DNA of 64,000 nucleotides from JAVVEH01 sp032251435. GTDB lineage: Bacteria > Verrucomicrobiota > Lentisphaeria > Oligosphaerales > MVZH01. Position 1 is the stretch's first letter. Every line of letters begins with the position of its first letter. Below, piece after piece: positions 1 through 7,595 of the stretch. The stretch is from assembly GCA_032251435.1 (NCBI GenBank), contig JAVVEH010000023.1, positions 1-64,000 of the forward strand, written 5' to 3'. The notes below the pieces were generated by a model that worked only from the letters and a program-made list of their open reading frames with translations, was not told where the DNA came from and ran no database searches. The position numbers were made by a program, and so were the translations under genes.

Positions 1-61
1 ACACGGAATAAATGAAGACCGGGGGGAGAATGTTGCGCGAAGCGCTTAGTTCAACAGATAC

Positions 62-529
62 TTGGGCGGCCCGGCATCCGATGACCTGACCTACAACGAT
101 GTCAACAGTTTCACGGAGTTTGATCCCATCGCCTCACCAGTCTGGAGCGGTTGTCCCGGCTGGATGGAGCCCGAAGGCCTAACCCAATATCATTTCGGCG
201 TGATCGACCGGGACAAACCAGGGAATTATGTGCCAACCTTTGGCATGAAGACCTCACAGGTGAAAAACGCTTCCGAGGCCGGGATTATGATCGAAGCCAA
301 CAACGGAAACAACACGAGCGGATATACGAGCTGCACACGCTTTTTTTGCAAGGATTTTCTGTATGACGAGCGGACCGGCATGAGTCCTGACGGTCCCGGC
401 TTCCGCCATGGCAAGATGGCCTGGAATGTGGGCTTCCTGGACGGTCATGTTGACTCCATGCCATGGCGGACCGGCTGGCAGGTCCGCCAGACACTCGCGG
501 ACTATGGACTGCCATCGCCGTCGCCGTAA
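62..529 (+). pseudogene. C-terminal part of a DUF1559-like type II pseudopilin
   Basis: The frame encodes the C-terminal half of a pseudopilin-like protein of the kind that is very numerous in Planctomycetes and Lentisphaerae. Support comes from the segment KTSQVKNASEAGIMIEANNG, which resembles the family pattern in which a PS(E/Q)-type stretch precedes a loop, and from GFRHGKMAWNVGFLDGHVD, which resembles the C-terminal H-x9-DG signature (spacing here is one longer). There is no N-terminal methylation motif, so most of the gene is missing or outside the window. The same frame stays open upstream to the window edge except for a TAG at 47-49, which suggests a broken gene rather than simple truncation, although a sequencing error would look the same. 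Codon 62 (TTG) is only the first possible start. Confidence 0.55.
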
Positions 530-540
530 CATAAAGAGCA

Positions 541-744
541 TTGAATCACCATGAACATGAAACGCATGTCGGCGCCTGCCATGCTACTCTCCTCTATGAG
601 ATGATCCGTATGGATAATACGTGGGATCTGTCCAAAAATTCGGAGAAACAGATCCCGCAATTTGTTGAAAAAGGCCGGATTGGCCTGCGGCACATGTCCA
701 CCCGGCAGTTTATCTATCGGAATTTCAAGGTGACCCGGCTGTGA
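541..744 (+). pseudogene. Possible remnant of a concanavalin-like sandwich domain gene
   Basis: A 67-codon frame whose last third (GRIGLRHMSTRQFIYRNFKV then TRL) resembles the closing strands of bacterial jelly-roll domains of the DUF1961/DUF6250/DUF1080 type, which often end with a GxxGLR...YxNFxVxxL pattern. The N-terminal part looks like nothing I know and the frame is far too short for a whole domain. It lies between the pseudopilin fragment and the amidohydrolase gene, so a decayed member of a glycan-use cluster is plausible. It may also be a chance frame. Resemblance is by eye only. Confidence 0.3.
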
Positions 745-772
745 TGGCGACAAGAAATCATCAGGCAAACCA

Positions 773-2020
773 ATGACCTACGAATCAATCTATCAGAGCG
801 TTTTGGCCCTGCCGGTGTTCGACACGCACACGCACCTGGAAAGCGGATGGCGGCAACCGACCAAGGGCCTCCACGCCCGAAACTTCTTCGATATTTGCCG
901 CTACTTTTGGTTTCAGCGGGAACTGGAAGCCGCCGGATATCAGCCGCCGGCGCCGGAAGACGATCCCGACGCCGCCTGTCCCGAACAGGCGAAGGCCCTG
1001 CACGAGGCGCTCGGTCGTGTCCGCAACACCACTTGGACCCGGACCGTCATGGAGGCCATGGAAAATCTCTACGGCATCCGGCCCGACAGTGTCGACCGAA
1101 TCCTGGAGCTTTCGGACAAGATGGGGCGGAATCTTTCCACGCCCGACTGGGGCTATCAGGTCTGCGACAAAATCGGCATCCGGAAGACCGTCATCGGACC
1201 ACCCCCGGCTGAGGCGGAGCCGAGTATCGCTCTGATCAAGAAGCGGACCATCTGTGTGCCCGCCTTGTCAATTGGCGGCTTCTTGAAAGATATCGACCTG
1301 GAACACGTCGATCCGCGGAAAACCGTGGATGACCTCAAAAGTCAGATCAGCGCGCGGGTGGAGGCGTTCCATGTGGCCGGTGTTCGCACGGTCCGGGTGG
1401 CCTGGCCGTTCCATCCGGACCAGGATAAAGCGGTGCGAAAAGATTTTTCCGTGGAGGAGCTCCGGGACACAGAAAATCTGACCCAGCACCTCGGACATGT
1501 CCTGTTCGGGCTGTTTGAGCAACATGGATTTTCTCTACAAATCTTCTTCGGCATGGAAAGCCCCGGGGCCGGCCCCCTTAGTGACGCGCGGTTAATTCGC
1601 ACTTACGCGCGGAATGACACCGGCCACGTGGCGGCGATGCATAATATCTTTGAAATGTACCTGGGCATCCGGTTCGAACTCTTCTGCGCCGCCGAACTTA
1701 GCTCGCTCGACATGGTGCAGGCGGCGCGGATCTACCCGAATGTGTACCCGGGAGGCTTGTGGTGGTTCAACTTCCGGCGCAGCGTCTACGAGAAGAATAT
1801 GCAGTACCGCGTGGAGGCGCTTCCCGCCAGCCGGGTCACCTTTGTCGCTTCCGACGCGCGCTGCGTCGAGTGGTCTTACATCAAGACACTGCTGATCAAA
1901 AAGCTGATGGCCCGTTTTTTTTACAACCAGATCCGGGAAGGCTGGATGGATGAAGACGCCGCGCTCTATACGGCCCGGCACTGGCTGCATGACACGGCCG
2001 AGCGGCTGTACCGCCCATGA
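773..2020 (+). CDS. Amidohydrolase-superfamily protein, uronate-isomerase-like
   Basis: A 415-residue protein with a metal-binding DTHTH motif at residues 17-21 (FDTHTHLESGW), the first-strand signature of the amidohydrolase TIM barrel. Near the C terminus VASDARCVEWSYIK (about residues 354-367) carries the Asp expected on barrel strand 8 and recalls the TDSRSFxSY region of glucuronate isomerase. That family converts hexuronates to ketohexuronates, but the protein is shorter than classical UxaC, so a related hydrolase or isomerase is equally possible. It starts at the ATG 29 bases after the preceding remnant and has no signal peptide, so it should act in the cytoplasm. The neighbours suggest a role in sugar catabolism. 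The superfamily is secure; the substrate is not. Confidence 0.7.
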   Translation: MTYESIYQSVLALPVFDTHTHLESGWRQPTKGLHARNFFDICRYFWFQRELEAAGYQPPAPEDDPDAACPEQAKALHEALGRVRNTTWTRTVMEAMENLYGIRPDSVDRILELSDKMGRNLSTPDWGYQVCDKIGIRKTVIGPPPAEAEPSIALIKKRTICVPALSIGGFLKDIDLEHVDPRKTVDDLKSQISARVEAFHVAGVRTVRVAWPFHPDQDKAVRKDFSVEELRDTENLTQHLGHVLFGLFEQHGFSLQIFFGMESPGAGPLSDARLIRTYARNDTGHVAAMHNIFEMYLGIRFELFCAAELSSLDMVQAARIYPNVYPGGLWWFNFRRSVYEKNMQYRVEALPASRVTFVASDARCVEWSYIKTLLIKKLMARFFYNQIREGWMDEDAALYTARHWLHDTAERLYRP

Positions 2021-2308
2021 GGCCCGGCTTTCGCAGTCCGCCGCCCGGCAACGCGGTCCCCACTGTCCGCCAAAAGCGATGTGAGTGACACGCCGTGGCG
2101 CCCGTCGTCGCGTGCCGCCTTTCCGTTCCACCGCCCGGCGATCTCCTTTGGTTTTCCTCTTGCCCCGTCTCCACCCGGCCGCCCCACCATTCCCTCCTCT
2201 CCCTTTTCTATTTTTAGCTTTTTTTTATTTGTATTGTTTTATTTTTATGCTAATATATAAGTGTTCTTACTCTGGCAGATCACCCCAAGGGAGTGCCAGA
2301 TGAGAACT
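2021..2308. other. Non-coding stretch before the repeat island
   Basis: No convincing gene. The first half is GC-rich with C runs; the second half (about 2200-2275) is strongly T-rich and AT-rich, unlike the flanking genes. The 72-codon frame running through it is compositionally biased and has no ribosome site. It ends at the first copy of the AATATCCAA repeat word. Confidence 0.5.
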
Positions 2309-2344
2309 CAATATCCAATAGCCAACACGGAACACCCAATAACC

Positions 2345-2444
2345 NNNNNNNNNNNNNNNNNNNNNNNNNNNNNNNNNNNNNNNNNNNNNNNNNNNNNNNN
2401 NNNNNNNNNNNNNNNNNNNNNNNNNNNNNNNNNNNNNNNNNNNN
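2345..2444. other. 100-base N run (assembly gap)
   Basis: Exactly 100 undetermined bases, the conventional size for a gap of unknown length. It falls immediately before a tandem array of 60-bp units and after a partial unit, so the assembler probably broke in a longer array. The true copy number of the repeat is therefore unknown. Confidence 0.95.
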
Positions 2445-2564
2445 AAGTGGAAGAGAAAGATGATAAGTCCGAATTCAGTATCCAACACGGAACACCCAAT
2501 AACCAAGTGGAAGAGAAAGATGATAAGTCCGAATTCAGTATCCAACACGGAACACCCAAATAGC
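2445..2564 (+). repeat. Tandem 60-bp repeat, two near-identical units
   Basis: Units at 2445-2504 and 2505-2564 are nearly identical and differ only at the very end. A partial unit containing CACGGAACACCCAATAACC precedes the gap. The unit length is a multiple of three and each unit carries an ATG (2460 and 2520) in frame with the downstream four-helix-bundle gene, so each extra copy would add 20 codons to the possible N terminus. The core TCCAACACGGAA also occurs in other intergenic repeats of this window. Confidence 0.9.
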
Positions 2565-2963
2565 AATGGGAGAAGATTTGACCTACAGGATCGATTGATA
2601 GACTATGCGATTAATGTCATCAAACTTTCCGAGGAACTCCCTCCAACACAAACGGGTAAGCATATATCCGGTCAGTTGCTTCGAAGTGGGACATCCCCCG
2701 CTCCAAATTATGGCGAAGCGCAAAGCGCTGAATCTCACGCTGATTTCATACACAAACTGAAAATCGCCTTGAAAGAGCTCCGGGAAACTCATATTTGGTT
2801 AAAAATAATTCTGCGGGCTAAGATGTTCCAATCCGTTGAGCAGTTGGACAGTCTGATTCTGGAGACGGATGAGCTAATGGCCATCCTTTTTAAATGTATT
2901 GATACCGCAAAACGAAACAAGACCAAGAAAGCAAATGTAAATCCATGGGCTGACAGGGCCTGA
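2520..2963 (+). CDS. Four-helix-bundle protein, S23/Avd-like (paralogue 1)
   Basis: A member of the small four-helix-bundle family first known from 23S rRNA intervening sequences of Leptospira and related to Avd, the accessory protein of diversity-generating retroelements. Diagnostic segments are FDLQDRLIDYAINVIKLSEE, then LLRSGTSPAPNYGEAQSAES and FIHKLKIALKELRETHIWL. Family members are small, basic and thought to bind nucleic acid; no enzymatic activity is established. The start is uncertain: no ATG occurs in frame after the repeat, so translation must begin inside the 60-bp repeat (2520, or 2460 for the longer form). AGAGAAAG before the ATG is a weak ribosome site. It is clearly paralogous to the gene at 4849-5214. 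The C-terminal tail (KANVNPWADRA) is not conserved between the two copies. Confidence 0.85.
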   Translation: MISPNSVSNTEHPNSNGRRFDLQDRLIDYAINVIKLSEELPPTQTGKHISGQLLRSGTSPAPNYGEAQSAESHADFIHKLKIALKELRETHIWLKIILRAKMFQSVEQLDSLILETDELMAILFKCIDTAKRNKTKKANVNPWADRA

Positions 2964-3104
2964 TCCACTATATCCATGATACGTCCAATAATTATTAATT
3001 AGATATATCGGGGCAACCCAAAACTTGGCTATTGGATATTCCGTGTTGGCTATTGGATATTGAAAAATATGGTTCAGTAATTCCTATTCACAGGAGACAA
3101 GGCA

Positions 3105-4637
3105 ATGCTTACCCGAACCTGGTCCTCAGCGATTCAAGGGGTGGAGACAGTGACGATTGAAATTGAGGTCAACACCTACAATGACAAAGACACCCATATC
3201 AATGTGATCGGCATGCCGGACACGGCGGTTCGGGAAAGCAAGGACCGGGTGTGGTCGGCGGTGTTCAGCGCCGGCTATAAACCGCCGATGGGGCAGACCA
3301 CGATCAACCTGGCGCCGGCCGATGTGCGCAAAGAAGGCAGCGCGTTTGATCTGCCCATCGCTTTGGGGATGATCGCCGCGACGAACGAATTTGACCGGGA
3401 TGTGTTAAAACATTCCATGATTGTGGGTGAGCTGGCGTTGGATGGCAGTGTGCGCCCGGCCCGGGGTGTGTTGCCGACAGCCATGCACGCGGCCCGTTGC
3501 GGCATGCGGAATTTGTTTGTTCCCGCGGACAACGCGGAGGAGGCGGGCATCGCCCAAGGTTTGAATGTGTACGGGATTCGTCACCTCCGGGAGGCGGTAC
3601 AGTTTTTCAAGGGTGAAAATGAGCTCCAACCCGTGCGGGTGGATCTCAACGATCTTTTCACCCATATCGCGGGGAGCGCGCCGGACATGGCGGAAGTCAA
3701 GGGACAGGAAACCGCCAAACGGGCGTTGGAAGTCGCTTGCGCGGGCGGCCATAATGTCCTTTTAATCGGCGCGCCGGGAACTGGAAAAAGTATGTTGGCC
3801 AAACGGCTGCCATCGATCCTGCCGCCACTGACACTGGAAGAGGCGCTGGAAACCACCCGGATTCACAGCATCGCCGGCGCCCTGCCGCCGGACATGCCGC
3901 TGGTCACTCAACGGCCGTTCCGCAGTCCGCATCACACCGTCAGCGACGCCGGTTTACTGGGCGGACAGTCTGTCCCCAGGCCGGGGGAAATCAGCTTGGG
4001 CCATAACGGGGTGGTTTTTCTGGATGAGTTGCCGGAGTTTAAACGCCATGTTCTGGAAGTGCTGCGTCAACCCCTGGAAAGCGGCGAGGTCACGATTTCC
4101 CGGGCGACCGGATCGTATACATTTCCGGCGAATTTTATGATGATCGCGGCGATGAACCCCTGCCCCTGCGGGCATTATGGATCCACTCAGCGTCAGTGCC
4201 GGTGCGGCTATAGCGCCCGTCAGCGGTATCGGTCCCGGGTCTCCGGCCCCTTGCTGGACCGGATTGACATTCATGTGGAGGTCAGTCCCATCAGCGATCA
4301 GGAACTGATGACCCGGCGGACAGGCGAGCCTTCCGCCGCCATCCGGGAACGGGTGGTCAGGGCCCGGCGCGCTCAACAACAACGCTACGCCGGCAGCGGC
4401 ATTCACTGCAACGCCCAAATGCTGCCCCGGCATTTGGATGAATTCTGCCACCTGGACGGTCCGTGCGCGTCGCTGCTAAAGCTGGCGATCAACGATATGA
4501 ATCTGAGCGCCCGGGCCTTCGACCGGATTTTACGGGTGGCCCGCACGCTGGCGGATCTGGAGGGCGCTGAAAAACTGTCGCCCGTCCACCTTTCTGAGGC
4601 GATCCAATATCGTAGCCTGGACCGGCAACTTTGGTAG
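3105..4637 (+). CDS. comM: YifB/ComM-family Mg-chelatase-like AAA+ ATPase
   Basis: A 510-residue protein of normal family length. It has an N-terminal ribosomal-S5-like fold (about 1-170), then the Mg-chelatase AAA+ domain with Walker A GAPGTGKS (222-229), Walker B GVVFLDELPEF (302-312) and a CPCG...CRCG cysteine cluster (353-368) that probably binds zinc, and a C-terminal lid. ComM of naturally transformable bacteria is a hexameric helicase that promotes branch migration when DNA integrates during transformation, and the family is widespread. Here it may serve transformation together with the type IV pilus genes further along; that link is an inference. The start is the ATG after CAGGAGACAAGGCA, a good ribosome site. 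The stop codon TAG is immediately continued by a tandem repeat array. Confidence 0.93.
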   Translation: MLTRTWSSAIQGVETVTIEIEVNTYNDKDTHINVIGMPDTAVRESKDRVWSAVFSAGYKPPMGQTTINLAPADVRKEGSAFDLPIALGMIAATNEFDRDVLKHSMIVGELALDGSVRPARGVLPTAMHAARCGMRNLFVPADNAEEAGIAQGLNVYGIRHLREAVQFFKGENELQPVRVDLNDLFTHIAGSAPDMAEVKGQETAKRALEVACAGGHNVLLIGAPGTGKSMLAKRLPSILPPLTLEEALETTRIHSIAGALPPDMPLVTQRPFRSPHHTVSDAGLLGGQSVPRPGEISLGHNGVVFLDELPEFKRHVLEVLRQPLESGEVTISRATGSYTFPANFMMIAAMNPCPCGHYGSTQRQCRCGYSARQRYRSRVSGPLLDRIDIHVEVSPISDQELMTRRTGEPSAAIRERVVRARRAQQQRYAGSGIHCNAQMLPRHLDEFCHLDGPCASLLKLAINDMNLSARAFDRILRVARTLADLEGAEKLSPVHLSEAIQYRSLDRQLW

Positions 4638-4824
4638 GGAATGATGAACAGATGAGCAAGGAATAACGATTGAGGGAAAGGATGGTGGAGAGGGAATGAT
4701 GAACAGATGAGCAAGGAATAACGATTGAGGGAAAGAACGGCGGGAGAGGGAATGATGAACAGATGAGCAAGGAATAACGATTGAGGGAAAGGATGGTGGA
4801 GAGGGAATGATGAACAGATGAGCA
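4637..4824 (+). repeat. Tandem 55/56-bp array between comM and the second four-helix-bundle gene
   Basis: Units start at 4637, 4692, 4748 and 4803; the first three are complete (55, 56 and 55 bases) and the fourth stops after 22 bases. Each begins GGGAATGATGAACAGATGAG. The middle unit differs in its last quarter (GAACGGCGGGAGA against GATGGTGGAGA). The array begins on the last base of the comM stop codon and ends 24 bases before the next gene, so it fills almost the whole spacer. A further diverged copy of the unit start is at 38219-38250. Confidence 0.93.
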
Positions 4825-4848
4825 CTTACAAAAAAAAGGAAACGAAAG

Positions 4849-5214
4849 ATGAACCATGGCTCGTTTAACTTGGCCGATCGACTCGTTGACTTTGCGGTTG
4901 CAGTGATCGCGCTTTCCAGGGCATTACCCAATACTGAAGTTGGGAGGCATGTAGCCAGTCAACTCTTAAGAAGTGGCACATCCCCCGCTCCGAATTATGC
5001 CGAAGCACAAAGTGCGGAATCAAGAGCAGATTTCATCCATAAGCTTAAGATTTCCCTCAAAGAGCTGCGGGAAACAGATATCTGGCTGAGAATTATTCTC
5101 AAGACTGATCTGATGCCGGACGAAATAGAAATATCGTCTTTAAGAGACGAAGCCAACGAGCTAATCTCCATCCTTGTCGCAAGTGTCGGAACAGCCAGAA
5201 AGAACTCTCGGTAA
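4849..5214 (+). CDS. Four-helix-bundle protein, S23/Avd-like (paralogue 2)
   Basis: A 121-residue protein of typical family length. Its core matches paralogue 1 closely: LLRSGTSPAPNY, EAQSAESRADFIHKLKISLK and ELRETDIWLRIIL, followed by a fourth helix (SSLRDEANELISILVASVG). Family members are small, basic helical bundles that form oligomers and probably bind RNA or DNA. Here the start is clear: ATG at 4849 behind AAAGGAAACGAAAG, only a few residues before the conserved domain. The gene follows the 55-bp tandem array directly, as paralogue 1 follows its 60-bp array. Downstream, TTCATCATTCC (5318-5328) is the inverted form of the array word GGAATGATGAA. Function unknown. Confidence 0.88.
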   Translation: MNHGSFNLADRLVDFAVAVIALSRALPNTEVGRHVASQLLRSGTSPAPNYAEAQSAESRADFIHKLKISLKELRETDIWLRIILKTDLMPDEIEISSLRDEANELISILVASVGTARKNSR

Positions 5215-5317
5215 TGAATCTCACCTTTCCGCATTCAAAGCCATTCCGCTACCACTCAATGGGGCACTTTTACTGGGATAGACTTTCTTCTCGCGCGCCG
5301 CCAGTCCCCTTCCCCCA

Positions 5318-5352
5318 TTCATCATTCCGTGTTCAATATTCAATATTCAAAA
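5318..5352. repeat. Dispersed repeat words ahead of the hypothetical gene
   Basis: TTCATCATTCC followed by GTGTTCAATATTCAATATTC. The first word is the inverse of the array word upstream of paralogue 2, the second is the AATATTCAA family word found at 6023, 6280 and elsewhere. The repeat runs directly into AAAAGGAG, the ribosome site of the next gene, so repeat and translation signal are fused. Confidence 0.6.
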
Positions 5353-5364
5353 GGAGATTCAACC

Positions 5365-5883
5365 ATGCGTTCTGAAACCATCCACATCAACAGTCTGCCG
5401 AGCGAAGCGGAGGCGATCTTGCGGGACTACACGCGTCTTCAGCGGCAGGAAAAAGAGATCCGGGAAGAGAAACTGCGCTTGCGCCAGCGCCTCGATGTTC
5501 ACTTGCCTCATCAGGCCGGCCACGAAACCATCTGGAGTGAACTGGATGGCGACCGGGTGAAAATTTCCCGTGTGGTAAAAACCAGAGTGGACTATGATGA
5601 GGAGCTTCTCAAAAAGCGGCTGGGAGGGGCGTATCGAGAAATACTGTCTCCTGATTTGAGCCGCATCCGCCGGAAAATGCGGGATATCCGCAGTGTCTTC
5701 ACCCCGGTTCTGGACATCATTGGCGCGCCCGACCCGTCGCGGGTGAGGGAAGCGCTAAACCGGGGCATTGTCAGCCCCAAAGATTTTGCCGGCGCCTATG
5801 ACAAAAAGGACGAGGTGAGCATCGCCGTGACGGTGTGTCACAAAAAACAGGTGGAGCAAGGTATCGCCGCCCCGCGGGGCTGA
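5365..5883 (+). CDS. Hypothetical protein, charged helical N terminus
   Basis: A 172-residue soluble protein that I do not recognise. Residues about 8-45 are strongly charged and helical (EAILRDYTRLQRQEKEIREE) and likely form a coiled coil. A compact segment with WSELDGDRVKISRVVKTRVDYD follows, which recalls small phage or plasmid proteins that sit near recombination genes; that is only an impression. The start is the ATG behind AAAAGGAGATTCAACC; the ORF could open 36 bases earlier but that codon has no ribosome site. It lies between repeat structures and away from any operon, so it may be part of the same accessory island. No signal peptide or membrane segment. Confidence 0.6.
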   Translation: MRSETIHINSLPSEAEAILRDYTRLQRQEKEIREEKLRLRQRLDVHLPHQAGHETIWSELDGDRVKISRVVKTRVDYDEELLKKRLGGAYREILSPDLSRIRRKMRDIRSVFTPVLDIIGAPDPSRVREALNRGIVSPKDFAGAYDKKDEVSIAVTVCHKKQVEQGIAAPRG

Positions 5884-5970
5884 AAAACAACGGCGGGCCC
5901 CCTGGGAGACCATGGAATGAACCCCGCTCTGCCCCGTGTAATCTTGGCGAAGCGGAAAGAGGGGAACTCC

Positions 5971-6341
5971 AGGCGCGGGCCCATAAGCGCTAACTTGATG
6001 CGCTAATCGTGCTCAAGTTGGCTTGAATATTCAACACTGAGTCCACTCTAAAAAGTCCGGTTTTTTCAGAAACGTCAAACTTCATCCAGAACTTCATCCA
6101 GAACCTAATCCAATTTTGTGCTCAGACCGATTCAGGAATTTAGTTCTGGGACCGCCGAAGGCAGAGCCGGAGCGTAGCGAACGGCAACGTTTTTCTTTTT
6201 AGAGTGAACTCAACATTCAACACCCAACATCCAAGTAAATGCGCACAACCGTTTCAATGAAAAATACTTACATACTTGAATATTGGATATTCCGTGTTGG
6301 ATATTGGACATTAAATTAGCGCTTATGGGGCGCGGGCCAGG
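5971..6341. repeat. Nested inverted-repeat structure without a gene
   Basis: The outer arms 5980-5993 and 6316-6329 are a perfect 14-bp inverted repeat (CCCATAAGCGCTAA and its complement), extended imperfectly by GC-rich GCGCGGGCC on both sides. A second, inner pair of about 16 bases with one mismatch (GAGTCCACTCTAAAAA near 6042-6057 and its complement near 6195-6210) lies within. Between these are a direct repeat of CTTCATCCAGAA, the word GGAGCGTAGCGAACGGC, and AATATTCAA/AATATTGG words (6023, 6280) shared with the four-helix-bundle cassette flanks. No reading frame of note. It resembles a MITE or an emptied cassette. Confidence 0.6.
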
Positions 6342-6350
6342 GGGCATGGG

Positions 6351-7595
6351 TTAAAAATCGTCGAGCATGGCCTCTTGTTCGGCCCGTTTCCGGCGCCGCT
6401 CCATGACTTTCAGGATGCCCGGCATGGGGGCGGCGGCGCTGGGCAGAAAATCGCGGAAACGGCCAACGCCCTCCGCGTTCAGGGCTTTAAAAACACCCTT
6501 TTGAATAAACGCGGTCGCCAAATCAATGATCACCCGATCAGCCAATTCCGGATTGAGGATACCGACCGTATACGCCAGCCAGCCAGCGGCGCCGCTCCAG
6601 AAACCGCCATTTTCAAATTCCCCCCGCGGCGTGTCGCAATCGCCCCAAAATTCTTCCAGGGGCATGGCGCGGACATGTCCGTCCCGGACCACCTGATCAT
6701 AGTGTTCTGAGCAGTAACGGGATATCGCCACAAGTTGACCGGATGTGGCGACATTCAAATACACGGACAACACGGAGCCCCACAGGTCGTGTTCTTTGCA
6801 GCCATGGGTCGATGCCCGGAACAGCCCGGGAGTCTTATCCCAGAAATACATGCGGACCCGCTTGGCCACCACCTGGGCCTGGGCGCGCCAGATATCGGCG
6901 TCTCCATCCCGTCCCACATGCTGGACAATGTCGGCTAGTTGCTGGTAAGCCTGCACCAGCATCAATGAACTGGTCAACACGGCCCCCCGCTTGCGGGCGT
7001 TCGTGGCGAAGGGACAGGTGCTGCCGAACTCGTCATCATGGGGATCCACGGATATGAGCTGGGTGCGTTCGTCACGGGGCAACGCTTCGATCGCTTTGAC
7101 TAATTTGGGCACCAACTCTTCAGCCAGTGCGTTATCATCCGTGCGCAGAACCGTCAACCAGGTCAACCAAACCATATAGATGGCGTTATTGGTATTAGGC
7201 ACTTCGACATCCGGATCCTCGTCCGGGTTATAAATGGGTGTTCCATCGGCTTGGATCACGTCCGGGAAATCACCGTCGGGCAACTGGCAGGCGCCGAATT
7301 CACGGCAGGTTTTGGTCAGATCCGCATTCGTCAACAAATCCGGGCACGTCTCAATAACGGCGCACAAATCGGCCAACGACAATGGCTCCTCGTCTTCGGG
7401 CATCAGCGCGATGGCTTGCACACCACTGGGGCGCGTGAACCGGGCGTTTTCGCCAAGTTGCCGGACAATTCCGATCATCGTTTCGACAGCGTCTTCGGGG
7501 GTTTGGGGAATTTCACCGGGCACGCCATCCGGCGCGGACATCAGCTCATCATCCGCGGCGTTGTCATGTATGTCGAACAGCCAATCATCAGGCAT
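6351..7595 (-). CDS. Six-hairpin (alpha/alpha)6-barrel glycosidase-like protein
   Basis: A protein of about 414 residues built from helical hairpins, with features of (alpha/alpha)6-barrel sugar-active enzymes: NTNNAIYMVWLTWLTVL, then DPHDDEFGSTCPFATNARKR, and FENGGFWSGAAGWLAYTVGI, which matches the common (E/Q)NGGxW pattern of this fold. Acidic residues DDE and the GDCDTPRGEFENGG segment are candidates for the active site. No signal peptide, so cytoplasmic. I chose the ATG at 7595 because GGTCAAAGGAAACC precedes it; the longer frame starts inside panD with no site. It overlaps the panD stop by 8 bases and should be translationally coupled to it. Substrate unknown; the family could also be an epimerase-like barrel. 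Confidence 0.6.
   Translation of the reverse strand: MPDDWLFDIHDNAADDELMSAPDGVPGEIPQTPEDAVETMIGIVRQLGENARFTRPSGVQAIALMPEDEEPLSLADLCAVIETCPDLLTNADLTKTCREFGACQLPDGDFPDVIQADGTPIYNPDEDPDVEVPNTNNAIYMVWLTWLTVLRTDDNALAEELVPKLVKAIEALPRDERTQLISVDPHDDEFGSTCPFATNARKRGAVLTSSLMLVQAYQQLADIVQHVGRDGDADIWRAQAQVVAKRVRMYFWDKTPGLFRASTHGCKEHDLWGSVLSVYLNVATSGQLVAISRYCSEHYDQVVRDGHVRAMPLEEFWGDCDTPRGEFENGGFWSGAAGWLAYTVGILNPELADRVIIDLATAFIQKGVFKALNAEGVGRFRDFLPSAAAPMPGILKVMERRRKRAEQEAMLDDF

Larger units (their letters stand above)
2309..3062. mobile_element. Four-helix-bundle gene cassette bounded by 24-bp inverted repeats
   Basis: Positions 2309-2332 (CAATATCCAATAGCCAACAC then GGAA) are the exact reverse complement of 3039-3062, giving a perfect 24-bp inverted repeat pair. 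Between them lie an assembly gap, two tandem 60-bp units and one S23/Avd-like four-helix-bundle gene. No transposase or reverse transcriptase is encoded, so this would be a non-autonomous cassette, or a gene embedded in a repeat that was inverted later. I see no obvious target-site duplication. The element call is an inference; the inverted repeats are directly visible. Confidence 0.45.

Noticed and set aside
2085..2303. A 72-codon frame after the amidohydrolase gene
   Set aside because: Biased composition (Arg/Pro then Phe/Leu from T runs), no ribosome site, and it ends at a repeat.
2309..5352. A diversity-generating retroelement
   Set aside because: S23/Avd-like proteins are present, but there is no reverse transcriptase, no template/variable repeat pair with adenine-specific changes and no target gene in the window.
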